This document shows positions 45,207-57,830 of a stretch of 64,000 bases of DNA, one piece after another. This DNA is from Leucocoprinus leucothites (taxonomy: Eukaryota; Basidiomycota; Agaricomycetes; Agaricales; Agaricaceae). Where the stretch lies: positions 1,054,001 to 1,118,000 of the forward strand of contig JAACJO010000013.1 in assembly GCA_013368445.1 (NCBI GenBank), read 5' to 3'. Each line of letters opens with the position of its first letter. Within the stretch, counting starts at the first letter, position 1. The notes beneath the pieces were generated by a model. The model saw only the letters and a program-made list of their open reading frames with translations, had not been told where the DNA came from and made no database searches. A program made the position numbers and the translations under genes.

Positions 45207-46399
45207 TTATGGAGTGATTTTCCAGATTCGAGTGGCACCGTCGTCACCCGCTGTCGCAAGGATGTCTTCCATTCCTGTCTTTCGGCTCCAGGAAACGGCG
45301 TTGACATCGTGTACGCCATGTGCTGACGGCAGAGTTGCAATCAGACGGTGCTCTGGCGGAGTATTCTTCGCGACTACATCAGTTACTTCCGGCTCCTATA
45401 TTGGATATTAGATGTAATAACGCAGTCATTAAATCTGAGACTGACCTTTAACTCCCAAATTTTGACAGAACCATCCCCTCCGGCTGTGGCCAGCCACCCA
45501 AGGCCACCTTCCTTCGGTTTTCCGACACCCCAACTTACGGAGTAGACAGTTCGATCGTGTGCACTGATAGCAAGGACAGACTCCCATTTGAACTCCTCTG
45601 TTCGCTTCCAGATGCGTACTGTCTTATCATCGGACGCGGATGCCAGGTAGCTGCCGCTGGGTGACCAGGCCAATGACCAAACTGTTGAACCATGACCCGT
45701 CAAAGTTGAAAAGCAGTACCAGTCTTCTGTGGGGTCGTCGACGTATAGTTTGATCGTATCATCATAAGAGCCGGATGCGAGTATCTGCGCTGGTGAAGGC
45801 GATATGTGAGAATGAGTCGTAGCACTTTGGCATAGATTTTTTGACCTCTTCGGTTGGATGCCATGCTACGCACTTTACGTCTTGAGTGTGGTCCATGAGA
45901 ACGCCCAGGCATTCAAAATCGGCATCAGGGTGAACTGTGCGGATCAGAAAACGAACTAGTAAAGATACATGTACATTTGCTTACCTTCCCAAACCCACAC
46001 TGTCTTATCCCTACTGCAGCTCGCTAACAGGGTTCCCGTCGAGGAATAAGCCACACCCTTGCACTCCGTTTCGTGTCCCTCAAGAATAGTCATGCACTCC
46101 CACTCTCCGGCGCCATTTTCTTGCTCCCAAATTCCAATGTTCGAATCAAACGACCCCGTTGCCAAAGTCTCTCCAGATGGTGACCAGGCTATTGATCTGA
46201 CTGTTTTGGTGTGACCAGTTGGAATTGAAGAAACCGGGACGAATTTGAGTTCGCCGTCCGTAGTGGTTGAATATGAATACAAGCGAACTGATTTATCGGC
46301 TGAGCAGGAAGCTAAAACTGATTTTGCTGGATTCCATGCTACAGCCCACGCGCGATCTTCATGACCCGGAAGCTCGGCGACCGCAGAAACTTTGTACAT
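45207..46399 (-). CDS. CIA1: CIA1/CIAO1 cytosolic Fe-S assembly WD40 protein
   Basis: A seven-bladed WD40 propeller of the cytosolic iron-sulfur targeting complex (with MMS19 and CIA2). Exons 46399-45985, 45934-45846, 45784-45446 and 45395-45207 total 1032 nt, 343 residues, which is normal. Repeats are visible in order: [91 protein letters not shown] and a last one with [15 protein letters not shown]. Blade ends include DKTVWVWE and DKTVRIWKR. The start [14 protein letters not shown] is the only sensible one. Confidence 0.96.
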
Positions 46400-46961
46400 G
46401 GTAGATCAAATCCAGAGATATCATCTTTCTTTGCCCAAGGAGCTGCTTTTTCCGAAATCACGTGAGCTGACATCATCATCAGATGCGCGATGTTGTAAGC
46501 GGCGGGTTGTTCAACAGAACTGTATCTCATTGCATGAACGCTCAAGCGCCCATGCCTCCATGAAAGAGAAGATGGAAGAACAGACAAAGTCAGGTTATTT
46601 AGACTGCTTCTGAACATTCTTAATTGCGCTCCATTTATTTCCTCACTGAAAATGGGAATATAGGACCTGGTTATGACATGGATATTCAAGGCTTCGTCCG
46701 AGTCGCAGCTTGGTATAAATTAGTGCCCGCTTTGTTGATCTTTCAGCGCTAAGTATATGGAAGCCTGTAATACCTCCGACAAAAACATTGCTTCTATGCA
46801 GTCACAACTTTTCGCCGAGAATAGGTGGGAAAGGCATTTCTAAAATGGCAGGTCACCCAGTACTTATATATACTGATGTCACTGCTTTTCATTTGTGCTC
46901 AGTTTGTGGCCATTCTCGGCACCCCATCCCCCCGTGCACCAGTGTGATACCTCTCCTTGTA
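46400..46961. other. Divergent intergenic region, no supported gene
   Basis: 0.56 kb between the start codons of CIA1 and the P450. TGGTATAAATTAG near 46712 is a good TATA box for the P450, about 250 bases upstream of its start. Confidence 0.5.
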
Positions 46962-49001
46962 ATGACTGTCCTGGAGTGGATAGCAAAGAACGTGGACGCT
47001 CACCCTTTCGCTGCGACGCTATCGTGTGCCTTCTTATGTTTCTATGCCTACAATGAGTCCAAGAAGGTACTTTCCAAATCTTGCATAATTTGGAGCGGAC
47101 ACGTTTTAATATTTTCAGCCCGATCTGCGACATATTCCGACTGTTGGGCACTCGAACCCAATACTATCGTTTATAGATCTTTACAGATACCGCCTGGACT
47201 CGTTCGCCTATGTGCAAAAGGGATACGAGCAGGTCAGTGTGTCCTATTATAGCTGATTCCAACATTTATGCCCGATTGTTTCAAAACAAACTATAGTTCA
47301 GAGATAGCGCCTTCAGGATACCGAATTTCAAGCGATGGATTGTCTTTCTGAATGGTGCCAAGTATCTCGAAGAGCTGAGGAAGGTACCAGAGGAGGTATT
47401 ATCTTCACGGGCCATCGTAGTCGAAGTGAGTCCCCTATATTCATGGGCTACAAGCTACTAAACAACATCGTTTTCTAGGCATTACAGGCTGGTGTTATCC
47501 TTGGGCCAAATTTTGCGAACAACCACTACCACATGGCCGTTATCCGGAATCAAATGACGAGGAAGATTCCCGAGTTCCTACCCGAAATTTTTGACGAGGT
47601 GAAGGAAGCATTCAAGAGTTTCCTTCCAGTGAAGCAAGGTTAGTTTTTCTATCTTCTATCTAGCTTCTTGATTGATTGTCGTGGCAGAGTGGAGCGCTTA
47701 CAACCCGAACGAAATGATCTTGCATATCGTTTGTCAGAGTGTCAATCGCATCTGCGTAGGAGTACCGTATTGTACGTCTATTTTCTATCTTGTGATTCAA
47801 TTTGGTCACGGAATCTACGTGGCTAGGCCGAAACGAAGATCTGATTAAGACAAGCCTTGCTCTTTCGCCCCACCTTCACATTTCCTCTATCATTATCGGT
47901 ATTTTCCCCGAGTTCTTGCAACCGTGAGTCTTCTTGACCAACAAATCGACTTGTTAATCTGCATCTCACCCTTTATCGTGACTGTCTGCTCAGATATGTG
48001 CCTCGATTCATTCCGGGCCTCCTCAAAAATAAGCGTAAATGGATCGATATCCTTGTGCTAGTAATTGAGGAGCGTAAAAAGCAAATGGAAAAGGGCGAGG
48101 ACCATCCTGTGTGTGCTTTTTTTTTGGCAGGCCTTGAATTGCTGCTGATGTCTGGTATTCACGACGATAGTCTGACGCGCTCGCCTGGTTGATGGATGAA
48201 GCCCCTGGCTCTGAACAAAGCCCTGAAAATCTTGCTCTACGTGTCCTGTTGATCAACCACGGGGCATTGAGCACCACGACTCTGGTACTGTGAATTCCTT
48301 ACAATTTATAAGCATGAGACCTTGACTTTGCTCTAGATTTCCGTTCATGTCCTGTATCACCTCACCAGCGAGCTCCACTATTTGTTACCCCTACGTCAGG
48401 AGATAGAAGAAGCTGTTGCGGAAGAAGGGTGGACCAAGAATGGCTTGGATAAGATGATAAAGCTTGATAGTTTTATCAAAGAAACCATGAGGATGCATCC
48501 TATCAGTGTCGGTGCGTGGGGAGTAATTGGAGATAAGACCATTTCTGACGAAATTGGCACACACACGCAGGTCTGGTCGGACATAAAGCTCTCCAAGGCT
48601 ATACATTCTCCGATGGTACATTCATTCCCAGAGATGCCGTCATAGTAGCCCCTGCAAACTCCATCCATTACGATCGATCCAATTACACAGATGCCCAGGA
48701 GTTCAAAGGCTTCCGGTTTGTGGAAACTACTGAGGACGGTATGATTGGTGCTAGGCAATCATTTGTCTCCCTCACACCCGAGTACCTACCGTTTGGTCAC
48801 GGAAACCACGCATGTCCTGGAAGATTCTTTGCGGCGTCCACCATGAAGCTGACCTTGGCGTATCTTTTGGTTCATTATGACCTGATGTTGGAGGGCGGCA
48901 GTGGAGCTGGGGACAAACGACCAGAGGATTTCTTCTTTGGTACACTGCGGTTGCCTAACCGAGATGCTCGTATCTTGTTTCGTAAAAGGCAGGAAGCGTG
49001 A
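46962..49001 (+). CDS. Cytochrome P450 monooxygenase
   Basis: A membrane-anchored haem-thiolate oxygenase. The N-terminal anchor is [15 protein letters not shown]. Exons join to [60 protein letters not shown] and so on. The K-helix ExxR is in [13 protein letters not shown]-like FKGFRF follows, and the haem loop is [14 protein letters not shown] with the Cys ligand. The I-helix reads [11 protein letters not shown], lacking the usual acidic residue before Thr. Two introns are easy to miss: about 48111-48169 (restoring [15 protein letters not shown]) and about 48515-48571 (restoring [19 protein letters not shown]). It resembles the basidiomycete P450s annotated as ent-kaurene oxidase-like. Substrate unknown. 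Confidence 0.93.
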
Positions 49002-49500
49002 GCAGGTGTTGATGTCGTGCACGATGGAGATGTATGACTACGATTTTTATATATGCTTTGGTTTTGTTTTCGAGTTGCTAGTCTGCTTAGATACCTTGTT
49101 TATGTGGATCGGACTGTATTTGAATCTTATCGGCCTCATATTCGAGACAGGTCAAGTGTATCATACTTGTATTCTGGTGTATTGCAACCCTTGAGTTAAC
49201 ATTGAATATCTAATGGTGCCCCCCAACGGGTTGCGTTCTAGGTCACATGAATAAATCACTGCATTTTACGCGAAGGGGCTCACGCATAAGGGCTCTCTTG
49301 AGTCTCGAGATTGACATTCACCTGCATAGTCAGAAGAGCCGTAGATATACGTTCATAGACGTATAGCATGTTCGTGACTAAATATGGTGGGATCCGGAGA
49401 AAGGATCTAGGGGGTCCAACAAGCAGGACCAAATACACCTCTATCGTCTTTCAGATTCTTGCTTCTTCCTCTGACCGTGAATGAGGTAGGCACCCTTATC
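49002..49500. other. Intergenic, no supported gene
   Basis: 0.5 kb between the P450 stop and the deacetylase start. No coding signal. Confidence 0.5.
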
Positions 49501-51110
49501 ATGGCGTCAACAAAATCAGAAAATAGAAAACCAGTCGCTTACGTTGTTTCAACGGAACTCATAAAGGTATATTTAACCTGGGTTCATTCATTGTGGCTTA
49601 TATTTCGCAGTTCGCTTCACTCCTGCCCTCGAACAAGAAACGATCCTTGGTAGTCCATGGACTGATCAAGGCACTAGGCCTTCTGGATACTACCCCAACT
49701 TCAAAAGGACCTATACAAACGTACACTCCACGAAAAGCCACGCGTCAAGATCTTGCCATGTATCATTCGCAAGCTTACCTGGACTTCATTTTGGATCCTG
49801 CCAACTCAGCAGAACGTGATATTGACCAAAGCGGTGTTCATTCTAATGAAGAATATGAGAGAATGAAAGCCGAATATGGACTCGAAGATGTAAACTCGAT
49901 CTTTGATTAAAGTCGATTTAATTGATGACTCCAGCTAGGACTGCCCTCCGTTTGTTGGGCTGCCTGAATACGTACAACTTGTGGCAGGCGCAACCCTCAC
50001 AGCTGTTGACGCGCTCAGATATGATATTAGTGACGTTGCCATAAACTGGGACGGCGGAAGGTTCAACTAACTCTCACTGCTGTTCTTCAGTACTGAGGTG
50101 TTATTAGACATCATGCATCGAGGGCTCGTGCCGCAGGATTCTGCTATGTTGCGGACTGCGTACTTGCTATCCTAGTTCTCAAGAGCATTCCTCGTTCTCC
50201 ACTGTCGGAATCGCAGGAGGACATGAATAAGCCTCTTCCTCGAGTCTTTTACCTGGACCTTGACCTGCATTTCTCTGACGTCGTATCGTCTGCATTCACG
50301 TCATTCACAGCTCCTGGGGCTCCTCGTTTGATGGTATGCTCAGCCTGGTTGACCCTGGCGGATATCTGATGCTGAAGAGACATGTCACCTGTTTTCACTT
50401 TGACCAGACACTCAGTATCCATCACACGTCTCCAGGTTTTTTTCCTGCTTCTCCTCGTGCAGGTCTCCCAGACCCCTCTGCTCCTCGATTCGACCCTTTC
50501 AGCCTCAGTATCCCACTTCGCGAAGGCGCATCTAATAAGACATACGCTGCGATATGGGGTATTATCGAAGAACTGAAGAACGCTATGGAGCCTGATTATA
50601 TCATTGTGCAATGCGGCACGGATGCTCTTGCCGGGGATCCTTGTGCAACGTTTAATTGGTCGTTAGGTGGAGGTGAAGGATCACTCGGTTGGTGTATTTC
50701 GAGGATACTGGATGAGTGGAAAGGAAAGAAGTTACTACTGGGAGGTGGAGGATATAATTCGCCAAATGCAGCGCGAGCTTGGGCATATATCACGTCCATT
50801 GCGGTAGGGATTGATTCTTTGCTTCCGGGACTCATCAATGTTGACGACCCCCACAGCTGGGGCAGCCTTTAGACCTAGAGGCCGACATACCGGATCATCC
50901 TGGTTTTCCGTTATACGCTCCGTCTTTCACTGTAAGCATGTTCAGACTATCTCATAGCCCGAGTGTTGAGCCAGTCTTCTGTAGGTGGATGTCCCTCCCG
51001 GAAATATGCGCGATCATAACACTCCGGAATATCTGGACAATCTCAGGACTCGATTTAGTGAGGTTATTCCGATCGTTCATCAAAGAATGGGTCGGGATAA
51101 TGATACTTAA
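49501..51110 (+). CDS. Class I histone deacetylase (Hos1/HDAC8 type)
   Basis: A zinc-dependent lysine deacetylase. Exon 1 is 49501-49566 and exon 2 is 49611-49889, then at least five more exons to 51110. In order: FASLLPSNKKRSLVVHGLIK, AMYHSQAYLDFIL, LEDDCPPFVGLPEYVQLVAG, the catalytic His pair in WDGGRHHASRARAAGFCYVA, zinc-site aspartate/histidine in YLDLDLHFSD, LSIHHTSPGFFPASP, VQCGTDALAGDP, LGGGGYNSPNAARAWAY, and the end ADIPDHPGFPLYAPSFT. The two histidines, the zinc-binding Asp and His, and the GGGGY tyrosine are present. GGRHHA rather than GGWHHA fits the Hos1 branch as I recall it. Introns near 50786-50846 and 50935-50982 are inferred from phase. Confidence 0.92.
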
Positions 51111-51506
51111 ATAATCATCATGTCGAAGGCTACAGTTCAGATGAAAACAACAAAGAACGCCGAGCGTTGTGGATCGATGCTACTGTCATTTCATGGTGAT
51201 CCCTGCAGTGGTATGCTCTTTCCATGATGCAAGTGCTACAAGAACCATTGACAAATGCTACCAAATTATGGAACCACCATTATTGACGAGAAAATCAGGG
51301 AATGAGAATAGGGAAGTACAGGATGCAAGTTCTACCGTTAGGTGAATAACAGATACCGAGTCCAGGAAGTGTCAAGGCGTAAAATCTAGGTCGGGTACTT
51401 TCTGCCTTGACAGCTTGACCAGTAGTAGCGATTGAGCTTCAGCCTCTCTGAAGGCTTATCCAGGCGTGAATTAACTCGGCTTGGAGACTGAAAGAACACA
51501 CCGCAA
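51111..51506. other. Convergent intergenic region, no supported gene
   Basis: 0.4 kb between the 3' ends of the HDAC gene and IND1. Nothing seen. Confidence 0.5.
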
Positions 51507-52808
51507 CTACTGAATTTCAAGCTTTCCCCATACTTTTGTAGCTACGCTCTCCATAACATCTCGAACTTCCTTCAAGCCAGGTGTTGTATTAACAAGTTTC
51601 TCGCCAAGAAAGATCTCTCCAAGTCTTCCCTGATCTCCTAAACTGCTCACCTCAGATACCATAGGCACTTCACCTAATGGCCCTGTGGTATCGCCCGAGT
51701 TTAGTCCAAGCTCATCAACTGCGCGCCTTGCAGAATCCAGCGAACCGAAAATTTGGTGTTTATCGGAACAAGACGGGCAGCGGTAATATGCTGAGTTGAC
51801 GACCATCCCAAATATCTTCACATGTTTTAGAGTAATGCTCAAACGGGATACTTTATCGACATACCGGAACGTCAACCTTCCTAAACATATGGACACCCTT
51901 TCTAGCATCCAGTAGAGCGACGTCTTGCGGTGTGGAGACGATGACGGCACCTAAGTTCCCGCGTAATGTGTCTCGTACTGATCCTGGTTCATGAAAGAGC
52001 TGACATACCGTCCACCGTGACAAGCTGCCCGAGAGTTAACTGTACATCACCAGTCCCTGGAGGCATATCTAACACCAGAACGTCGAGTCCATCATCTTCC
52101 ACCTGAGATATCTGTTTACGCCAGTCCACATCGAATAACAGTTGTTGGACAGCTTTTTGCACCATGAGACCTCTCCACACGACAGGCGCGTCGTTGGCGG
52201 AGGATTTAGGAAGGAGGTATCCCATGGACATGGTTGGAATCCCATTGTTGGTCAAAGGAATGAGTGCACCGGCTATTTAAAAAAAACGCGTTTGTCATGT
52301 CCATTGAAAGACTGAGGGATAGAAGTAGTTACAGTTTGTGAGGTCCGGTTCTCCTATATTTTCCAGCCCCATGAGTTTTGGTATCGATGGCCCAAATACG
52401 TCGAGGTCAAGTATTCCGATTTTGGAGCGTGGTCGGGTTGTGGCAAGCGCGTATGCCAGGTTTACTGTTTGATAAGTTAGGTCGGCATGTTGATTTTTGA
52501 AATACAACGACGTACCCGAGACTGTGCTTTTTCCAACACCTCCTTTTCCAGATGCAACTGCAACGACATGTTTTACATGTGGGATTTTGCGTTTTTGTAT
52601 TGGCCCGGCATTACGACGTGGTATTGAGGGTGCTGGTCTGTCGGAGGATCGCGGTAGGCCCTGAGAGACATGAGATTGTGCTATGTGTCAATAAGTAGAC
52701 AATCACCAGAGGATTCTCATGAAGTATCACGGAGGAAGAGTGTAGCCATTTGTGCCGATGAACGAACAATTGACGGGGAAGTTGTGGACGAAGGAGAAAA
52801 CAAGCCAT
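51507..52808 (-). CDS. IND1: IND1/NUBPL mitochondrial Fe-S assembly ATPase
   Basis: A Mrp/NBP35-family P-loop ATPase that supplies Fe-S clusters to respiratory complex I. About six exons. The N-terminus ([20 protein letters not shown]) is a mitochondrial presequence. It continues with [18 protein letters not shown] (deviant Walker A), [68 protein letters not shown], and the CxxC pair [13 protein letters not shown] that binds the bridging cluster. The C-terminus ends GKLEIQ at 51507. The intron between TVS and VNL splits a Val codon and shows good GT-AG ends. The family and length fit IND1 better than cytosolic NBP35 or CFD1. Confidence 0.95.
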
Positions 52809-53021
52809 ATTTTCGATATTTTCGGGTCAGGGTCTGATCCCTTGCGTGGTCAAAGTTCTGACGTCACTTGAAAGCTTCACGTATTTCCACTGGACTTATC
52901 TGATATCCACGCTGCATTTATTCATATTCAAGGAAACAGCTCTGTATATATACATTCAGATAGCCAAACTTCAAGATACACATATTGCAAGAGTGTCATG
53001 TAAGTATCGTCTCAAAGTGTT

Positions 53022-56000
53022 TTAAGAGGCATTGAAGGTCAGAATACTAAGACTAACAGCCGGGGCATTGTAGGTGAACGATTTGCCGGTGCTGATGTTG
53101 CTGGTCTGGGGTGTAATGAGGTTGGGGTTTTGGGGAGTGTTGCTACTAGTAGGGTTTCCTGTGAGGACTTGCGCAGTACCGCTAGTTGCGACATTGTTGA
53201 ACGCCAAATTAAAGGTGAGGCTCGCGGCGCTGGTGCCTGTGTTGGAAACCTACCAGACACTGTTGTCAGCCCATGAAAAACTCTACAACAAAACGCAATA
53301 CCTTGATTATGAGTTGACCGGTAGATGTCTTACGAACGACACTCCAGAAGACTGTTCCAGTCCTGGAGGGGAGAGTACTTGGGATGAATACATCGCCGCG
53401 GTTTAAGCTGAAGAGTTTCTGAACGTAGAAGCTTGTCGATCGGTACGTCGCTCCAGCACTGGGTATTGTTATTCATACACCTGCCTATAAAAATAGGTTG
53501 GCATCGTACTCACTCAAAAGCAAGCAAGTTAGGAGTCTAGTGCCAATAAAATCAGCGGAGGTATCCTTCCTGGTAAGTAGAGTTAACCCCTTACCCATTG
53601 GTGGTTGTCAACGTGCTTTTATTGTGATTTGTCAATACCTGTGTTATACAGAAATCGCGAGTAAAAACCTACCCCAAGCAGGGGAGCGTACGATGCAGCA
53701 AATCTATGAAAGCGGTCAATTTGAGCTTCTATTTGTGAGTCCGTTAGAAAAACATACACGATGTCGCTGTTCCTCTCCAAACCAGTCATAAATGCAGCCT
53801 CACCCACAGCGCCTGTTGACGATGACAACTAAGATGAGTTCTCTAACTACATCATCTCAACAACTCACTCTGTACTGTCGGGAAGGTGAGACGACCGTCG
53901 GCAGGAGAGCCAAAAATATCGTTCGGATTGGTTGAAATTGCAGCATATTCACCCTAGCAATTCCTCATCAGTTATATAGATCATTGATTCGTGCAAAATG
54001 GCTTACCTCAAAGTATTTCGTGCCGTCTCTCTAGATACTACTTTAGCAACTCTTGCACTCGGCAACAATGGTCACGTACCGCGAAACCATCATAGAAGAA
54101 GACGTTCTGAGCGAACCAAGCTGATTCAATGTAAGTATACTACTGGGGGAATAAAATGCCGGGAAGAAACATACTAGGTGTTTGATAGACGTGGACATCG
54201 TACTCCGTTGGCTTTGGTGACAGGACAGGACTGTTCACGTCAGTAGTGGCGATGAAATCTCAAGGGGCGCAAGTCAATTAGAGGGTACTTAGCTAAAACT
54301 ATCGGAGGAAGAGGAAACTCACGGAGCTGAGGGAATGCAGCCTTGAGCGCATTCACATAGGTGGTCCAGCGGAACGTGTAGGTATTGGCTGCGAAAAAGT
54401 CCTGCAGCTTGATGAGGATCAAGTCATGTTAGGAAACATATGTAGCCTACCTCATTCCCTATTTCAATGTAGGTCAATTTGAACGGATTCGGGTGGCCAA
54501 GCGAAGCCCTTAATTGGCCTGGTCCGGTGTTGGTACTTCCGATCGCGAAGTTGATCTACCGATTTGGTCAGGCTTAAGTTTCAAGAGTGCACATTTTCCT
54601 GACCTGGTCGATTGCCTGCTGAATGTAGGGCCCGAGCTGGTTCTGAGGAACACTAGTTCCCCCGAGTGCAAACCCTGGCGAAAATTTGGACGTTTGGCCC
54701 TGCCCTAAGTACGATACGGTAAATAAGGCTCACCTGCCCAAACACCCATAATGGGTTCCATGCCCAAGTCCTCACACCAGAGAAGATACTCAAGGAGACC
54801 AAAACCACTGGAAAATAGTTAGCAGTCACAGCGCCTCGAAAGTCATAATGACGCACTCAGTATTAGTATAGCCCCAGTCACCTTGGCGTCCGGGACGGTT
54901 TTGCAAAGGTCCAACAGTTGCGTTCCACTGCCACCTCTGAGCTACCGTCTGGCCCTCCAAGTTATTCCCTCCAGGGAACCTCCAGATAGAAGGTCCCATC
55001 TCCGCCAATGCAGAAGCTATGTCGTTCCTCATCCCATTTGCACGATTCTTGAACGTTGGTGGGAACAGGGTGAACATTCCGAAATTAATAGTCTGACCAC
55101 CGGCGGATCCACCATCCAGAGTAACGACGAAACGGTTGTTCGTGTTTCCTGGGTTGCTGCCTGCACGAATGGAAAAGTTGACTTGTGACCAGGATGTTTG
55201 GGCTCCGGAGAGCGTGACGGTGCTGCTCCCGAGAGTAGACCCTGAGGAGGATTGAAGGGAGACTGTAGCAGAGCCTCTAAAGCTCGAAGAGCTGGGGAAG
55301 CGGTAGAAGAAAGAGCCCGTATAGGTTGTACCAGAAGTGACGCCGATACCTACAAAACTTTGTTCAGCATTAATGTTGCCTGGAATAAAATATTAATTAC
55401 CAGAAAAGCCGGCGTTAGCAAAACCAACGCCCCCACTGCGCCCGGACGGAATGACGACGTGCAGAGCATTGGGCAGCGCGTTTGAAATGGGAGTGCTTTC
55501 ACGAACGACGCTGATTGTGGCTCCGTTGACGGCTGACCATGAACTCAAGGCACCACTTGTGCCGGGAGATACGAGCTGGAAGGCTCTGTTTTGAAGTACT
55601 GATCGGTGAATTTAGCTTAAAACTATCTTACAGTTCACTAAAGGTGGACGTACATTCACCGTAAAGGCCACCATCGCCACTCTATTCGTGAGGTTGAGGC
55701 ACTAGGTGGAATGATCAAATCGGAAATCGACTTACGTGCTATCAACCAAAATGCCGTGAATAGCTTTTCACAGGTTTATGAGAGAAATTTCACTTACACT
55801 GATATCCTAGAAGACCAGCCGGTGAAGTTCAGTACGATATGCCCAAAATTGGGTGATTCTCAAACATTAGTTACCTCGAACATGTAACCCCCTGCATGCG
55901 GAATGAGCGACTCGCCAATAGGAGTGAGAGTAACATTTAACACTTACATAAGGTTGTCGGGATTGGGTGGCTCGCAGTTGAACTAACAGAGATCGTCTGA

Positions 56001-56065
56001 GCATTCACCAACGCTACCAGCCCCAGCACAACGCCTGACAAGACAGACCACCCTGTTTTAATCAT
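53022..56065 (-). CDS. GH51 alpha-L-arabinofuranosidase
   Basis: A secreted enzyme that removes arabinose side chains from arabinoxylan and pectin. It is heavily split, with at least ten introns. The signal peptide is [20 protein letters not shown], followed by NAQTISVSS. Blocks in order: [20 protein letters not shown], an N-terminal carbohydrate-binding-like domain ([38 protein letters not shown]), [48 protein letters not shown], the acid/base Glu in YIEIGNEDFFA, the nucleophile Glu in [31 protein letters not shown], and a C-terminal beta domain. The start at 56065 gives the signal peptide, and the stop lies at 53022. Confidence 0.93.
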
Positions 56066-57277
56066 CGATGACAATAAGCTGAATTCGGGGGGCGGGAACT
56101 CCTAGAGGGAGAACAGTGGCTTTTGGTGGTTTATATGTGCATCATGACTTCAGCTTTTCCAGTATCCTACGAGGTGAGCCGGTGTATTTCCCCGTGTAGT
56201 TTTAGTATTCACCGCTTGTTCTCAGGGCTCCTCCGAGCATTACAGGTCTTGTTGACTGCATGGCACCTTCCAGGTGACTAGTGAACCGTCAAGCATCGAG
56301 CACATGATCGACAACCCATGTGTAACCTGGGGAGCTCGCTTCTCTAGGAACCACTGGCTGAGAAGAGGGAGCTCATTGGTATGTCGAGTGGAGAACCATG
56401 GTGAAAGTGTTTCCTTTTATTCTTGGATAGATTTGATGCCCAAATCGCAATACCAGATTCCGCCCGGTGATTTAAACCTACGGGACCGTCTGGGCGACAC
56501 GACCATGATGGGCTCCGCCGGAGTGATACAATTAGAGAGCGAAGCTGAAAAAATCAACAAGACGCCAGTCATAAGTATTGTACCACAGGCTGACGGCCCG
56601 ATCAGGATACAACGGCCCACTCGCATTTTATATTGGTTTCCCGAAGTTCTTGCCCCGTCTAAACGGATTTTCCATAGACGAAGAACGGTCTTTCGATATC
56701 GTGACCTGGTGCTAATCAAAGAACCAGGACCAGAGGTCTCAAGATGTTGCGTGCATTCCCAGACCGCGTTTAATTTCGAGAACATATGACCTGTGAGTGC
56801 GAGTAATTTTCGGTTAGCGCAGCAGAATAGAAGGCCGCAGTTACGGATATACGCGCTTCCAGATTCTCGAATAGACTTGATCGTATGATCTGGTTCCAAC
56901 GAAAATCGTGTCGTGGGCTGTCGTGGGTCAAGAGAACACATAAGAAGTATCGATTTTGTTTGCCGGCCCGGCGCACTTGGTCTTCTCCGCTGATCGCGTC
57001 CCTGTGTATATCCCTACCTTTGGTTGCTTCGCTTCATACACATGGGTTTGTCGTTGATGGAATGTAACGTATCTTCTCGGGATCTTGAATGCAAGCCATA
57101 AAAGGACAGGGCATAGACTCTCTATGGCTCATTGCAACCTTTTTTTTTTTTTTTTTTTTTTTGTTTAAGTCGCAAATAATGGAAACGGAGGGACCAGGGT
57201 GCGTTTCCACCAAGGAAATCGGCTGTACGCAGAAGCCAGTCCTCAATCAGCACGCGGCCGAAATATAGTAAAAAAAG
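56066..57277. other. Intergenic, overlapping unassigned open frames
   Basis: 1.2 kb. At 56274-56789 (plus, 171 codons) and 56417-56941 (minus, 174 codons) two long open frames overlap on opposite strands. Neither shows a domain, a signal peptide or splice-linked partners. I do not call either a gene. Confidence 0.4.
57140..57162. repeat. 23-nt poly-T tract
   Basis: An uninterrupted T run, about 115 bases beyond the end of the SAM50 relic. Confidence 0.95.
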
Positions 57278-57720
57278 TACAACAGTCGTGTGGACTCGTG
57301 CTATTGTTCATGTTCACTTATGCGGAATTGGAGCACCAACCTGGAAGCAGTCAGAAATGAGAGTACCGTCCGAGCCACTTCGACCCCGAAGATACATGAG
57401 TGCGCTGCAAGTGATAGCATTTACCAAAAGTCTAGTGGTGCAAAGCAATACTGACAGCGCCCTCAGCCACTTCTTGCTTTCGCCTTAGCATCTCCCTTGA
57501 AAAAAAATTGGGCTTCTCTAAACGAGCGCAAGTGACGAAACCGCGAGGTAATGATGACCTTTAGCTGTATCACAGGCGCTGAAACTAGATGTGACTCGGT
57601 CAAATCTGGTGCCAGGGATTTTGTCATGTCGTTGGCCGGTGGTACTATATTGTATGTGGATGTGACAGCATTGATTTTGAAAAACAAAAAATCCAGCCGC
57701 TTCACGTATACCATTGAAAC
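57278..57720 (-). pseudogene. Decayed partial SAM50 copy
   Basis: Plus-strand sequence aligns by eye with 58881-59330 inside the intact SAM50 gene. Shared blocks are GTACAACNGTCGTGTGG, GCTGCAAGTGATAGC, GCCCTCAG and the minus-strand coding pieces IREAAGF and RHDKIxxTRxDR. The copy retains sequence at the position of an intron in the intact gene, is frameshifted, and lacks both ends. It is therefore a partial DNA duplication about 1.6 kb from its parent. Homology may extend a little further to about 57830. Confidence 0.85.
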
Positions 57721-57830
57721 AATGGCATGAGTGATAACAAATTCCAGATGATGTCCTGGTGGGTGGGTATATGCATGCCCATATCACCATCTTAGCACTG
57801 GAAGCATAAGGTCGGTTAATCGACAAGTAG

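Noticed and set aside
47140..47160. CACTCGAACCCAAT looked like a tRNA T-arm
   Set aside because: It lies within the P450 coding exon and there is no cloverleaf around it.
57140..57162. Poly-T next to the SAM50 relic, as if a retrocopy with a poly-A tail
   Set aside because: The relic retains sequence at a parental intron site and lacks the 3' end of the gene, so it is not a processed copy.
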